A stretch of 64,000 nt of DNA from Hymenobacter convexus (GTDB taxonomy: Bacteria > Bacteroidota > Bacteroidia > Cytophagales > Hymenobacteraceae): contig NZ_JAUQON010000005.1 of the NCBI RefSeq assembly GCF_030580955.1, forward strand, positions 248,001-312,000. The letters run 5' to 3'. Positions 24,937 to 34,370 of the stretch are shown here, piece by piece. The translations under genes were made by a program, and so were the position numbers. The notes under the pieces are model-generated. The model did not search any database and was not told where the DNA came from. It saw only the letters and a list, made by a program, of their open reading frames with translations. Each line of letters starts with the position of its first letter. Within the stretch, counting starts at the first letter, position 1.

Positions 24937-25857
24937 TTAGTCGGTGGGGATTTCGACGCTCGCCCCCTGGCGGCTGGGCAACACTAGGCGCCGGCCGCCC
25001 GCCAGCGGGGTGGGCAGGCGGCGCCGGGAGGCCGCCAGGGCGGGGCTGCTGGGCTCGGGGGCCACCTCGGGGGCGGGTTCCCACACCTTCCAGGCGGCTT
25101 GGCCGCGCTGCCAGAGGTCTTCCAGCACGTTGCGGTCGCGCAGTGTGTCCATCGGCTGCCAGAAGCCTAGGTGGCGGTAGGCGGCCAGCTGGCCCTCGGC
25201 GGCGAGGCGTTCGAGCGGGTCGCGCTCCCACACCGTGGCGTCGCCGGCGATGTAGTCGAGCACGGCGGGCTCCAGCACGAAAAAGCCGCCGTTCACCCAG
25301 GGCATCAGGCCGCCGTCGGGCTTCTCGCTGAAGCTGTTCACCCGGCTGTCCTCCTCGCCCAGGTTGAACACCCCGAAGCGGCCCGGCTGGCGCACGGCCG
25401 TGAGGGTGGCCAGCCGCCCCTGCTGCCGGTGGAAGGCAATGCTGGCTGCAATGTCGACGTCGCTCACGCCGTCGCCGTAAGTCAGGCAGAAGGTTTCGTC
25501 CTCGTCCAGGTAGCGGCGCACGCGGCGCAGGCGGCCGCCGGTCATGGTTTCCTGGCCGGTGTCCACCAGCGTCACGGTCCAGGGCTCGGCGCGGTGGTAG
25601 CGCACCTGCATCTCGTTGCGGTCCATGCGGAACGTCACATCGGAGTTGTGCAGGAAGTAGTTGGCGAAAAACTGCTTGATGAGGTGGCCCTTGTAGCCGC
25701 AGCAAATCACAAAATCGGTGATGCCGTGGTGGGCGTAGATTTTTAGGATGTGCCACAGAATGGGCTGCCCGCCAATCTCGACCATGGGCTTGGGCCGCAG
25801 CCCGCTTTCCTCGCTGATGCGGGTGCCGTAGCCCCCCGCCAGAATCACTGCTTTCAT
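24937..25857 (-). CDS. rfbF: Glucose-1-phosphate cytidylyltransferase
   Basis: A 306-residue nucleotidyltransferase that makes CDP-glucose from CTP and glucose 1-phosphate. The start [19 protein letters not shown] is the signature loop of this enzyme, [17 protein letters not shown] follows, and [11 protein letters not shown] holds the metal-binding Asp. [27 protein letters not shown] split into its parts matches RfbF closely. [18 protein letters not shown] ends the normal enzyme; about 45 further residues rich in Ala, Pro and Arg form an unusual C-terminal tail. It is probably the first gene of the CDP-sugar branch; the CDP-glucose 4,6-dehydratase that normally comes next is not seen. Confidence 0.92.
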   Translation of the reverse strand: MKAVILAGGYGTRISEESGLRPKPMVEIGGQPILWHILKIYAHHGITDFVICCGYKGHLIKQFFANYFLHNSDVTFRMDRNEMQVRYHRAEPWTVTLVDTGQETMTGGRLRRVRRYLDEDETFCLTYGDGVSDVDIAASIAFHRQQGRLATLTAVRQPGRFGVFNLGEEDSRVNSFSEKPDGGLMPWVNGGFFVLEPAVLDYIAGDATVWERDPLERLAAEGQLAAYRHLGFWQPMDTLRDRNVLEDLWQRGQAAWKVWEPAPEVAPEPSSPALAASRRRLPTPLAGGRRLVLPSRQGASVEIPTD

Positions 25858-25867
25858 ACTGAAATGG

Positions 25868-26734
25868 CTAGAAATGAACGGTGGAAAGGGTGCCGGTGCG
25901 CCGGGATTTCAAGGAGTTGTGGGGCAGGTGCATGCGCAGACCCCGGCGGCCGCCGAGCCGCACTGGCTGGGCCTTGGCCTGCCAGCGGGCCAGCAGGTGG
26001 CGGGCCAGCAGCCACACAAACCAGGTGTTGGTGACGAGGTAGCGCCGGGCCAGGCGGCGCGGCTCCAGCCAGAGGCGGAAGGCCCATTCCAGCCACAGCC
26101 CGCGCGCCCACTCCGGCAGGCGTTGCTCCAGCCCGGCGTACACCCGGAAGGCCTGGCCCACGCCCAGCATGCAGGCCCGCACCCGGCCGCGGTGCTCGGC
26201 CATCCAGCGCTCCTGCCGGGGGCAGCCCAGCGCCACAAACACCAGGTCGGGGTCGGCGGCATTGATGGCGGCCACGGCCGACTCGTCCTCGGCCGGCGTG
26301 AGTGGGCGGAAGGGCGGGGCCTGCCAGCCGGCCACCCGCAGCGTGGGCAGCTCGCGGCGCGCCCGGGCCACCATGGCCGCCAGTACCTCCACGGTGGTGC
26401 CGTAGAAGTACACCGACTGCCCCCGGACGGCGGCCTCGGCCAGCAGCGCGGGCAGCAAATCCATGCCGGCCACGCGGGGCTGCGGGCGGCCGTGCAGCCA
26501 GCCCAGGGCGGCGGCCACGGGGCTGCCGTCGGGCGTCACCACGCTGGCTTTGTCGAGGATGCGGCGGAACCCCAGGCTCTGGTGGGCTTCCACCAGCATG
26601 TGGGCGTTGGCGCAGCACACGTAGGCCGACGTACGGGCCGCGCCCAGCCTCAGAATGGCGTCGATGAAATCCGGCACGGCCCCGGTCGAGATGCGGGCAT
26701 CCAGCAAGGAGCGTTTTAGTAGCAGGCTTGACAT
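25868..26734 (-). CDS. WecG/TagA/CpsF family glycosyltransferase
   Basis: A 288-residue GT26 enzyme. [28 protein letters not shown] with the catalytic Asp69 in [36 protein letters not shown] and [12 protein letters not shown] are the family landmarks. These enzymes add a sugar such as ManNAc or its acid to an undecaprenyl-diphospho-sugar, the second step of repeat-unit assembly. The last 50 residues (after about 235) are basic, as in members that bind the membrane by a C-terminal helix. It sits between rfbF (10 bp) and the initiating transferase gene (80 bp), the expected context. Confidence 0.9.
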   Translation of the reverse strand: MSSLLLKRSLLDARISTGAVPDFIDAILRLGAARTSAYVCCANAHMLVEAHQSLGFRRILDKASVVTPDGSPVAAALGWLHGRPQPRVAGMDLLPALLAEAAVRGQSVYFYGTTVEVLAAMVARARRELPTLRVAGWQAPPFRPLTPAEDESAVAAINAADPDLVFVALGCPRQERWMAEHRGRVRACMLGVGQAFRVYAGLEQRLPEWARGLWLEWAFRLWLEPRRLARRYLVTNTWFVWLLARHLLARWQAKAQPVRLGGRRGLRMHLPHNSLKSRRTGTLSTVHF

Positions 26735-26814
26735 AGGAAAGGCGTGAAAAGGTGGTGGCAGGTGGGAGAGGGGGTAAAAGCCCAGCGGGGGAAAGCCGCC
26801 GGTTCGGCGCCGGC

Positions 26815-28212
26815 TCAGTAGGCGTTTTCTTCGCCGCGCAGCATGTTGACCACGGTTTGGCCGATGATTTTCAAATCGAGGATGAACGACCAGTTTTCCA
26901 AGTACTTGAGGTCGTATTCAACTCGTTTTTCCATGGCGTTGGGGGCGCGGGTTTCGCCGCGGCAGCCGTTCACCTGGGCGTAGCCCGTGATGCCGGGCGT
27001 GACGGCGTGGCGCCACTGGTAGGTGTTGATGCGCTTGGAGTATTCCTGCAGTTGCGAGAGCATGTTGGGCCGCGGCCCCACCACCGACATGTGCCCCAGC
27101 AGCACGTTGAAGAATTGGGGCAGCTCGTCGAGGTTGTATTTGCGCAGGTAGTAGCCCACGCGCGTCACCCGGGGGTCGCCCTTGCGGGCCTGCAGCTCGG
27201 TCTGGCCGTGGCCGGTGTGCATGGTGCGCAGCTTGTAGCACGGAAAGAGCTGGTTGCGCCGTCCCGGCCGCAGCTGCTTGAAAAACACCGGCCCCCGCGA
27301 ATCGAGCTTGATGACCAGGGCCAGCACCGGCAGCAGCACCGGAAACAAAAGCCCGATGACCAGGCCCGAAAACACCACGTCGAAGCTGCGCTTGAGCAGC
27401 TGGTTGGTCCAGATGGCCAGCGGCTCGCGCCGCACCGTGAGCACGGGCAGGTGGTCGTAGTGGTACACGCTCACGTCCTGGCGCATGGTGCCGTGGTAGT
27501 CGGGCACGATGCGAAACGAGAGGAAGTTGTTGATGGCAAAGTCCGACAGCTCGCGGATGAGCTCGTGGTGGTCGAACGGCAGGGCGAAGTAGATTTCATC
27601 CACCGGCGTGCGCTGGCAGTACGCCTTCACTTCGGCCACCGGGCCGCGCACCAGGGGGCGCAGGGCCGGCGCCACCGGCTCATCGGCAAAAAAGCCCTTG
27701 AACTGGGTGCCCGTCGGGTCGTGGGCGGCCAGAAAGTGGTAGAGGCGCTGGCCGCTTTCGCTGGCGCCCACTATCACGAAGCGGCTGTGGGGCTCGACAA
27801 AGTAGCGCTGGTAGGCCCGGTAGCAGAACGCCAGCATAAAGCGCCCCAGCACCACGCCCACGCCGGCCAGCCCGTACACCAGCAGCAGCTCTTTAAAGGG
27901 AAACTGCCGCACGTTGAACAGCAGCGCCGCGCCCAGCAGCAGCCCGCCGTGCAGCAGAAACGTGCGCAGCAGGTAGCCCAGCTTCTCGGCGTAGCTAATC
28001 AGGCGGTCGAGGCGAAAAATATTGGCGTATTGCCGCGAGAGCGTCCACCAGAGCAGGGCGAAAATGGTGAACAGAAACGGCGCGTAGCCCGTGAATTCCC
28101 AGTGGTGCCACACCAGGAAGCTGGCCAGGCGGAAGGCCCCGAAGATGATGGCAATGTCCAGCGCCGGCAGGATAAACCGATTTGAGTCGGTGTAGTGCGC
28201 GTATTGTTCCAT
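26815..28212 (-). CDS. Undecaprenyl-phosphate sugar phosphotransferase (WcaJ-like)
   Basis: A 465-residue membrane enzyme that starts a polysaccharide unit by moving a sugar phosphate onto undecaprenyl phosphate. It has four or five N-terminal membrane helices (about 12-115), a Rossmann-like CoA-binding-3 domain (about 120-260: FVIVGASESGQRLYHFL) and the C-terminal catalytic domain (about 275-465): RSFDVVFSGLVIGLLFP, GPVFFKQLRPGRR, YKLRTM, DELPQFFNVLLGHMSVVGPRP, PGITGYAQVNG. All are standard for the polyisoprenyl-phosphate hexose-1-phosphate transferase family. It lies at the upstream end of the minus-strand sugar block, so its 500-bp upstream region should hold that promoter. Confidence 0.93.
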   Translation of the reverse strand: MEQYAHYTDSNRFILPALDIAIIFGAFRLASFLVWHHWEFTGYAPFLFTIFALLWWTLSRQYANIFRLDRLISYAEKLGYLLRTFLLHGGLLLGAALLFNVRQFPFKELLLVYGLAGVGVVLGRFMLAFCYRAYQRYFVEPHSRFVIVGASESGQRLYHFLAAHDPTGTQFKGFFADEPVAPALRPLVRGPVAEVKAYCQRTPVDEIYFALPFDHHELIRELSDFAINNFLSFRIVPDYHGTMRQDVSVYHYDHLPVLTVRREPLAIWTNQLLKRSFDVVFSGLVIGLLFPVLLPVLALVIKLDSRGPVFFKQLRPGRRNQLFPCYKLRTMHTGHGQTELQARKGDPRVTRVGYYLRKYNLDELPQFFNVLLGHMSVVGPRPNMLSQLQEYSKRINTYQWRHAVTPGITGYAQVNGCRGETRAPNAMEKRVEYDLKYLENWSFILDLKIIGQTVVNMLRGEENAY

Positions 28213-28638
28213 AAGCTTGAGGAGTGGAAGTGAGGCATAGGAAAGGAGCGGCCGAACAGGGCTTTGTGAGAATGTGGGATGAAGGAAAGGAAGCCATTTC
28301 CACTAATCAATGATTTAATTGACTTAGGTTTATGAGGCCAGACCCAGTGATAGGAAAAATACTATATATTCGGCGCAGTACAGCTTGTCAGGGTATTTCC
28401 AACTTGGTTAATGACAACTTATTTTTATTGTACTACCCCGGGAGTAATTTTACTTTTATTGCGAAAATGGCTGTCTGAATTTTGCGTTCGATTGCCGCCG
28501 CGCTTTGCCTGATGTTCCGATTATTTATCGTTTTCAGCCGGGCACTGCCGCCCGGGATGGAATTTGAGTTAATGCGGTGCCCTGGTTTGGCCCGCCTGGC
28601 GCGGGCCTGCTGGGCCGCAGACCAGCCAGGGGCAATAA
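28213..28638. other. Intergenic, likely promoter of the WcaJ-led operon
   Basis: The AT-rich part (about 28300-28460) is the probable promoter zone on the minus strand. TTGTCA at 28385-28390 and TGACAA at 28412-28417 form an inverted pair 21 bases apart, a possible operator. No TGA-N6-TCA pair and no gene are seen. Confidence 0.35.
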
Positions 28639-28669
28639 AAAAAGCCTGACCAATCTGGCCAGGCTTTTT
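28639..28669 (-). terminator. Intrinsic terminator after the beta-helix protein gene
   Basis: A stem of ten bases (AAAAAGCCTG at 28639-28648 with CAGGCTTTTT at 28660-28669), then one mismatch and two more pairs around a 5-base loop. It lies 45 bp past the stop codon on the minus strand. Confidence 0.85.
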
Positions 28670-28713
28670 CAGCAGTGTAGTGGTAAGAAGTAAGGGCTTG
28701 AGGGGGTGGCCGT

Positions 28714-31700
28714 CTAGATTAGCGAGCCATTGTTCTTGCCTGACGGCAAGCTGTTCAGGTAGGTCGGGCGGTAGTCACCGGCCGACCGTTTGTCGGTCAG
28801 CACGGCCAGGCCGGGAGCAGCAGGCCCGAAGGCGATGCCCGGGCGCCGGGCCGGGGTAGCCTGGCGGCTGCTCTGGCGCAGGCCCGCTTTCACGGTTGCG
28901 GCCGAGGCCATTTGCACTTGCGCATCAGCGCGTCCCGAGGCCGGGAACAAGCCAAAGCCGTTCGTGCTCGGGGCAGTGCCGCGCATGGCCGTGGAGGTAT
29001 GCTTCCAGATTTCAAGACCCGAGAGGTTGGCGTTGCCGCCGGTGGTGCCCACGTTGATGGTGCCGTCGGTCACGTTGGCCGTGAAGGGGCCCACCCGCTC
29101 CCAGTGGCCGGCCGAGCCGGTGCTGTAGCCCGTGCGCACGGTCTGGCCTTCGAGCTGGATGTTCAACGTCTCAGGCGAGTTATCCTCCCAAATGTACAGG
29201 TACACCGAGTACGTGCCGCTGGCCACGCCGCTCACCGCCAGGGTCGGGCCGGTGCCAAAGAGGGCCGAGCGAATCATGCCCGCACGAGCGGCGTCGGTAC
29301 TGGGGTTGAGCGTAGACGAGGCGCTGGACCAGGCCGAGGCGTTGGTGCTGAAGTTGGCCGCGCCGCTGCTGGCCTCCCAGCTGCGGCCGTCGATGGTGGC
29401 CGCCGCGCCGCCCAGGTTAAAGGCGCGGAAGAAAGTGGCGTTGGCCGGGCCGGTGGCCAGCGGGTTGGTGGCCACCGGCGCGCTCACGGTCACGTTCGCG
29501 GCCGTCGAAGTCGTGGCCGCACCGGCGTTGTCGGTAGCGCGGGCCGTGAGGCTGAGCGTGCCGGCAGCGGTGGGCGTGTAGCTATACGTGTAAGGCGCGG
29601 TCAGGTCCTCGCCCAGCTTGGTGGCGCCGCTGAAGAACTCGACCTTGCTCACCGTGCCGTTGGCGTCGGCGGCCGTGGCCGTCAGGGTCAGGGCCGTGCC
29701 CACGGTGCCCGTCGAGGGCGCGCTCAGGCTCACCGTCGGCGGCGTATTGGCCGGGGCCGTGGTGCTGTTCTGTTTCCAGATTTCAAGACCCGAGAGGTTG
29801 GCGTTGCCGCCGGTGGTGCCCACGTTGATGGTGCCGTCGGTCACGTTGGCCGTGAAGGGGCCCACCCGCTCCCAGTGGCCGGCCGAGCCGGTGCTGTAGC
29901 CCGTGCGCACGGTCTGGCCTTCGAGCTGGATGTTCAACGTCTCAGGCGAGTTATCCTCCCAAATGTACAGGTACACCGAGTACGTGCCGCTGGCCACGCC
30001 GCTCACCGCCAGGGTCGGGCCGGTGCCGAACAGGGCCGAAGTAATCATGCCCGCACGGGCCGCGTCAGTGGCCGGGTTCAGCGAAGCGCCGGGGTTCGAC
30101 CAGCCGGAGGCGTTGGTGCTGAAGTTGGCCGCGCCGCTGCTGGCCTCCCAGCTGCGGCCGTCGATGGTGGCCGCCGCGCCGCCCAGGTTGAAGGCGCGGA
30201 AGAAGGTCGAATTCGCTGGGTCGCCGGCTACGGTGGTGGGCGGCGTAGTAGTGCTGGTGCCTACGGTTACGCTAACGAGGGCCGACGTCGTGGCGGCACC
30301 GGCGTTGTCGGTGGCGCGGGCCGTGAGGCTGAGCGTGCCGGCGGCGGTGGGCGTGTAGCTATACGTGTAAGGCGCGGTCAGGTCCTCGCCCAGCTTGGTG
30401 GCGCCGCTGAAGAACTCGACCTTGCTCACCGTGCCGTTGGCGTCGGCGGCCGTGGCCGTCAGGGTCAGGGCCGTGCCCACGGTGCCCGTCGAGGGCGCGC
30501 TCAGGCTCACCGTCGGCGGCGTGTTGGTGGGCGTGGTGGTGCCGCTGCCGGAGCCGCCCGGGCCAAGCGTCACGTTGTTCTGGGTCAGCTTTTGCTGCCA
30601 GAGCGTCAGTTCGTTCTGCTCCACGCTCACCGTGATGGGGTTGGGCAGGTGCGTGGTGTTGGTGCAGGAGGAGCAGGCGCCGTTCGATTCATCGTGCCGG
30701 TCGGCGTACGGGTTGCTGTAGCCCGGGCTGCGGTAGCCAATGGTGTTGTCGTGGATGGTGTTGTTGTAGAAGATGCTCGACGGGGCCTGGTTGCCGTTGA
30801 ACACCGCCGTGCCGGCGTATACGGCGGGCAGAGCCGTGCCATCGGGCAGCATCGCGCTGGTCACGATGCGGTTGTTGTAGTAGCTGATGTCGTGGCCGGC
30901 CGCGATGTTCATGCCCGCGTTGCAGGTCGAAATGAACTGGTTGTTGTAGGCATTGACAAAAGAGGCCGTCAGGTTGGCCGAAGCCACGCCGTCGCCGTCG
31001 GTGGTCATGCCCGTGCCCGAAAACGTGCCGGACGTGGCCGGGTACGGGTAAGCGCCCTGCACGTAGTTGTCGTGCACAAGGGCCGGGCTTTGCGAGGTGC
31101 CGCCCGAGTTGTAGAAGTTGATGTTGTCTTCTACCGACGACTGGTTGGGCTCGTTAATCACCTGGTTCCAGGCAATTTCGATGTTGGCGGTGTTGCGCAC
31201 CGTGTTGAGCCCCACAAAGTTGGCGCCCTGCGTGCCGCCGTTGCGGGTGCGTCCGTCAATGTCGAGCACCCGGTTGCGCAGGATGCGCACCGTCTGGCTG
31301 GCCGAGCCGTCGCCGCTGAACTGGTAGATAGTGAAGCCCGTGGTGTGCTCCAGGTAGTTGTTCTCGGCGCGGATGTTCTTGGCATTGGTGGCCGCAATGA
31401 AGCGCCCGCGGTAGCGGTTGTCCTGCGTGGGGGTGGTGCCGAAGGCCTGGCTGTTGAGCACCGTAATGTCGCCGGGCGTGCCGTTGGCCTGAATCAAATC
31501 GCCGGGCCCCACGATGATGCAGCCCTGCAGCGTCACCGGCGAAGACGTGGCGATGGTAACGGCCGGCGTGCTCGAATCGGTGCTCCGGTAGTTGCCGGTG
31601 TAGGTGCCGCCCTGGGTAATGGTAATGGGCCCCTGGTACGTCACACTCGGTACGTTCTGGGCCTGGGCCAGCGCCGGTGCCAGTGCCAGACTCAGGCCAG

Positions 31701-31749
31701 CAGCACGCAGCAGCGACGAAATGCGATTATTCTTTGATTGAACTTTCAA
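28714..31749 (-). CDS. Secreted right-handed beta-helix protein with duplicated Ig-like and malectin-like domains
   Basis: About 1011 residues. No ATG lies near the N-terminus: TTG codons at 31815 and 31749 are candidates, and 31749 is chosen because it begins LKVQSKNNR followed by a clear signal peptide ending ALAQAQ. Residues about 30-385 form a parallel beta-helix as in polysaccharide lyases and surface glycan-binding proteins. Then come two near-identical blocks, each an Ig-like domain (NTPPTVSLSAPSTGTVG...) plus a malectin-like domain (FFRAFNLGGAAATIDGRSWE...GLEIWK). The last 85 residues lack an obvious T9SS sorting tail. It may bind or cut a polysaccharide at the surface. It lies between the sugar-building loci. 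Confidence 0.8.
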   Translation of the reverse strand: MKVQSKNNRISSLLRAAGLSLALAPALAQAQNVPSVTYQGPITITQGGTYTGNYRSTDSSTPAVTIATSSPVTLQGCIIVGPGDLIQANGTPGDITVLNSQAFGTTPTQDNRYRGRFIAATNAKNIRAENNYLEHTTGFTIYQFSGDGSASQTVRILRNRVLDIDGRTRNGGTQGANFVGLNTVRNTANIEIAWNQVINEPNQSSVEDNINFYNSGGTSQSPALVHDNYVQGAYPYPATSGTFSGTGMTTDGDGVASANLTASFVNAYNNQFISTCNAGMNIAAGHDISYYNNRIVTSAMLPDGTALPAVYAGTAVFNGNQAPSSIFYNNTIHDNTIGYRSPGYSNPYADRHDESNGACSSCTNTTHLPNPITVSVEQNELTLWQQKLTQNNVTLGPGGSGSGTTTPTNTPPTVSLSAPSTGTVGTALTLTATAADANGTVSKVEFFSGATKLGEDLTAPYTYSYTPTAAGTLSLTARATDNAGAATTSALVSVTVGTSTTTPPTTVAGDPANSTFFRAFNLGGAAATIDGRSWEASSGAANFSTNASGWSNPGASLNPATDAARAGMITSALFGTGPTLAVSGVASGTYSVYLYIWEDNSPETLNIQLEGQTVRTGYSTGSAGHWERVGPFTANVTDGTINVGTTGGNANLSGLEIWKQNSTTAPANTPPTVSLSAPSTGTVGTALTLTATAADANGTVSKVEFFSGATKLGEDLTAPYTYSYTPTAAGTLSLTARATDNAGAATTSTAANVTVSAPVATNPLATGPANATFFRAFNLGGAAATIDGRSWEASSGAANFSTNASAWSSASSTLNPSTDAARAGMIRSALFGTGPTLAVSGVASGTYSVYLYIWEDNSPETLNIQLEGQTVRTGYSTGSAGHWERVGPFTANVTDGTINVGTTGGNANLSGLEIWKHTSTAMRGTAPSTNGFGLFPASGRADAQVQMASAATVKAGLRQSSRQATPARRPGIAFGPAAPGLAVLTDKRSAGDYRPTYLNSLPSGKNNGSLI
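29003..30545 (-). repeat. Tandem 771-777 bp near-identical duplication
   Basis: The block beginning at 29003 recurs at 29774 (771-bp step), and the Ig-coding part at 29581 recurs at 30358 (777-bp step, a two-codon indel). Long runs are identical between the copies, so the duplication is recent or kept alike by gene conversion. Each unit encodes one Ig-like and one malectin-like domain. Confidence 0.9.
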
Positions 31750-32351
31750 ACTGGTGGTTCTGGGTTTAGCAACAGCGCTGCGCTCGACTCCCAGGAGTCG
31801 GCAAAACGCCGCCAATGAATGAAATCACCCAGGTTGTTTTTGTTCAATTGTTGCCGATGTCAGCACCTGCAAGTTCAATGGGCTGCCGTGGGTTTGCAAA
31901 CGCATTCCGGACTGCGTTATGCGGCCAGCACGGCCTCGGTTTTCACCGCGATAAACGCGGGAAATCACCCTGTGAAATTCACTTTAGCAAGTAGTTCAGA
32001 CGTTTACTCCAACAACACAACTCCAACACCCTCGGCCGACGGCCCCCTGGCCGTCTGTTTTTGGTCCTTGGTTTCCCGGTGAATTCGCGCTTTAGTAGGC
32101 GAGTCAAACCGATAAACTTCGAAACCCACTTAATGTTCATCTTGTAAAAATGATACATTAAGACCTTCTCTTCGTTGCAAATTTACAATCCGAAACCGGT
32201 TTTGGTTCACCCCAAGGAACTTGTTTCATGATAGAAGTATGCAAACAATGGAAAATCGAAATAGAATATTTTTACTTTACCTCCTCATTTAGCGGCACTT
32301 AGGCCGCCGCCTATTGATGGATGGAATGCCCCAAAAAAAATGAAAAAAGAA
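31750..32351. other. Long AT-rich intergenic region, no gene
   Basis: No frame here has protein-like composition. A short plus-strand hairpin with T-run lies at 32038-32062 (GACGGCC / GGCCGTC, then TGTTTTT), a terminator-like structure with no gene before it. The part from 32100 to 32340 is strongly AT-rich and probably contains the promoter of the beta-helix gene on the minus strand; its leader would then be long. Confidence 0.4.
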
Positions 32352-32386
32352 AGGCTTCAACTCACTATATCAGCGAATTGAAGCCT
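32352..32386 (-). terminator. Intrinsic terminator after fucosyltransferase gene
   Basis: AGGCTTCAA (32352-32360) pairs with TTGAAGCCT (32378-32386) around a 17-base loop. On the minus strand the stem is followed by a T-rich stretch. It lies about 130 bp past the stop codon. Confidence 0.7.
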
Positions 32387-32516
32387 GTTTTTCGAGGTTA
32401 TTGCCGTCAGAGCTGGCGGTGCTGAGCCAGTAAAAACATGAGAAGCGGCTGCCAGCCCGGTCTTCAAAACTGTTCTGCGCGAGCGGCCTGATGCAGAGCA
32501 GCTTGCCGCGCCCCAT

Positions 32517-33416
32517 TCACTGGTCGAGGAAAACCGCAAAATCGGCCAGCCGCACCCGCTGGTCGGCCTGGTGCAGGTGGCACAGCGGTACCTCGCCGTA
32601 AAACGACGCCCACATGGAGTAGGAGCTGGGCGGCCCCAGCAAATAGTCGCAGCCGGCCAAGGCGTACAGGTCTTCCACGAAATGCCCGCTGCCGCGGTGC
32701 ACGGCCAGGCCGGCAAAGTCGGCCAGGTCCAGGTCCTCATCGGAGCACAGCAGAAACTCCACGCGCTGGCCGGGCGCAAACTGCGCCTGCAGGGCACGCA
32801 TTTGGCCGGCATATACGGCGGGGCTGTAGAAGTACTGCCCGTTGGCAAAGGTGGCGTAGTCGCCGCGCCGGATGTGCACGCCCACCAGCACATCAGCGGT
32901 GGCACGGCAGCGGGCCAGCACGGCCGCCACCGCCGCGCGGTGAGGCGGCACCAGCGCAAACAGCCGGCGGATAAGGCCGGCGTGCCGCGCAAAGCTGGGC
33001 CGGTCGCGGAAGCACCAGCCGTGCAGCAGCACCGTGCGCTGCCGCACGGCCGCCAGGTAGGGCGCCGAGCGCAGGTCGAAGGTGTTGGCGCGGTCGTCGA
33101 GGTAGAGCAGCTGCGGGAGCAGCGCCCGTCCCGGCAGCCAGCGGCCCAGCGCGGCCAGCCACCGAAACACCCGCGGCCGTTGCACCAGGCCCAGCAGGCG
33201 CTCCAGCATACGGGTCAGGCGCCGGTGGGGCAGCATGGCCAGGCGCACCGGCAACGGGCCGAAGTCATCGGTGGAAGGAGCCACGAAAAACCGGGCGTAG
33301 GCCGCAAAGCTGGGGTTGGCCACGGCGTAGCCATACTCGGCGGCGTTGGCCACGAGGTGGGCAAAGAGAAACAGCCGGTTGCCCAGCTGCCCGAATCGTT
33401 TTACCAGAATGACCAT
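32517..33416 (-). CDS. Alpha-1,2-fucosyltransferase (GT11-like)
   Basis: A 299-residue enzyme starting at the ATG at 33416 (MVILVKRFGQLGNRLFLFAHL; the longer frame adds 11 residues). The QLGNRLF start, HIRRGDY at 181-187 (the GDP-fucose binding motif of alpha-1,2 and alpha-1,6 fucosyltransferases) and the late DYLLGPPSSYSMWASFYG motif place it in the GT11 group. It would add fucose from GDP-fucose to a glycan at the cytoplasmic face, which fits the GDP-fucose synthase gene in this window. It is the most downstream gene of the large minus-strand polysaccharide operon. Confidence 0.85.
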   Translation of the reverse strand: MVILVKRFGQLGNRLFLFAHLVANAAEYGYAVANPSFAAYARFFVAPSTDDFGPLPVRLAMLPHRRLTRMLERLLGLVQRPRVFRWLAALGRWLPGRALLPQLLYLDDRANTFDLRSAPYLAAVRQRTVLLHGWCFRDRPSFARHAGLIRRLFALVPPHRAAVAAVLARCRATADVLVGVHIRRGDYATFANGQYFYSPAVYAGQMRALQAQFAPGQRVEFLLCSDEDLDLADFAGLAVHRGSGHFVEDLYALAGCDYLLGPPSSYSMWASFYGEVPLCHLHQADQRVRLADFAVFLDQ

Positions 33417-33490
33417 GAAGAGGGTAGAGGCTATGGGGCTGTGGGCCAACGTGAACAGGCCATTGGACGGACTACTGCTGACTGACCTGC

Positions 33491-34330
33491 TTAGTGCACA
33501 AAGTAGCCCAGCAGGCGGCGCGTATAGCCGTTGAGCAGGAAGAACGGCAGGAAAAAAAGCGGGGCGTTTTTAAGTGCGAAATGGGTGAAATTGACCAGGT
33601 TGCCGCCGCCGCGAATGCCGAACAGGTGCTGGTAGTAGCCGCGCAGGCTGCGGTGCCGCCGGGTTTCGACCTGGCCGCTGTCGTCGGGGTAGGTGAGCAG
33701 GTGGGTGTCGTAGTTCACGAACACCGGGAACCCGGCCCGCCGGGCCTGGCTGGTGAAGTCGTAGTCGGCCAGGTAGTGGGGCAGGCGGCGCTCATCAAAC
33801 AGCCCCTGCGAGAGCAGTACCGCGGCCGGAATCAGCAGGCCGCGGCCGGGCAGGTAGGTGACGGGGTGTAGCCCGCACCGGTCTTCGGGCGGCAGGGCGG
33901 GGAGCAGGCTGTGGCGCTGGTGCGTCAGGAAATTGAAGGTTTCGCCCCCAAACACGGTCTGGCCGGTGGCCGCGTCCAGCTCCACCGGCCCCAGCAGGGC
34001 GCTGGGGTAGCGCCGGGCCCAGCGCAGGGCGTTTTCAATGAAATCGGGCGGGGCCACCACGTCGTTGTTGAGGGTCATGATGCGGTCGGCGCCCTGGGCC
34101 AGCGCGTGGCGAATGCCCAGGTTGACGGCCGCCGTCCAGAAGAGCTGACCGCTGCCGGGCAGCACCTGCACCCCCGGAAACTCGCGGGCCAGGTGCTCGC
34201 CCGTGCCGTCGGTCGAGCCATCATCGACGACAACGACCTGGAAGTCCTGCACCGTTTGCTGCCGCAGCGACTGCAGGCAGGCCTGCGTGAAGGACCAGCG
34301 GTTGAAAACGGGAATGACAACGTAAAGCAT
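33491..34330 (-). CDS. Glycosyltransferase family 2
   Basis: A 279-residue GT-A enzyme: LYVVIPVFNRWSFTQACLQSL at the N-terminus, VVVVDDGSTDGTGEHL, TLNNDVVAPPDF (DxD-like), YLPGRGLLIPAAVL and YLADYDFTSQARRAGF. The order matches the GT2 subgroup of putative rhamnosyl- or galactosyltransferases in capsule operons. There is a short hydrophobic C-terminal stretch (LFFLPFFLLNGY) that may touch the membrane. It is 40 bp downstream of the GT4 gene and 74 bp upstream of the fucosyltransferase gene, all in the same direction. Donor and acceptor are unknown. Confidence 0.87.
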   Translation of the reverse strand: MLYVVIPVFNRWSFTQACLQSLRQQTVQDFQVVVVDDGSTDGTGEHLAREFPGVQVLPGSGQLFWTAAVNLGIRHALAQGADRIMTLNNDVVAPPDFIENALRWARRYPSALLGPVELDAATGQTVFGGETFNFLTHQRHSLLPALPPEDRCGLHPVTYLPGRGLLIPAAVLLSQGLFDERRLPHYLADYDFTSQARRAGFPVFVNYDTHLLTYPDDSGQVETRRHRSLRGYYQHLFGIRGGGNLVNFTHFALKNAPLFFLPFFLLNGYTRRLLGYFVH

Positions 34331-34370
34331 AGCTGTAGATTAGGAGTAGTGGAATGCTGATTATCAATAG

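Noticed and set aside
28912..31737. A 941-codon open frame on the plus strand
   Set aside because: It is antisense to the beta-helix protein, rich in Arg, Gly and Ala and repeats with the duplicated DNA. No start signal or domain; a shadow.
31816..31827. Single TGA-N6-TCA site beside the beta-helix gene
   Set aside because: Unpaired, with no -7 box at the right distance. Probably chance.
32038..32062. Hairpin with T-run on the plus strand
   Set aside because: It looks like a terminator, but no plus-strand gene or promoter precedes it, so it is only noted in the intergenic entry.
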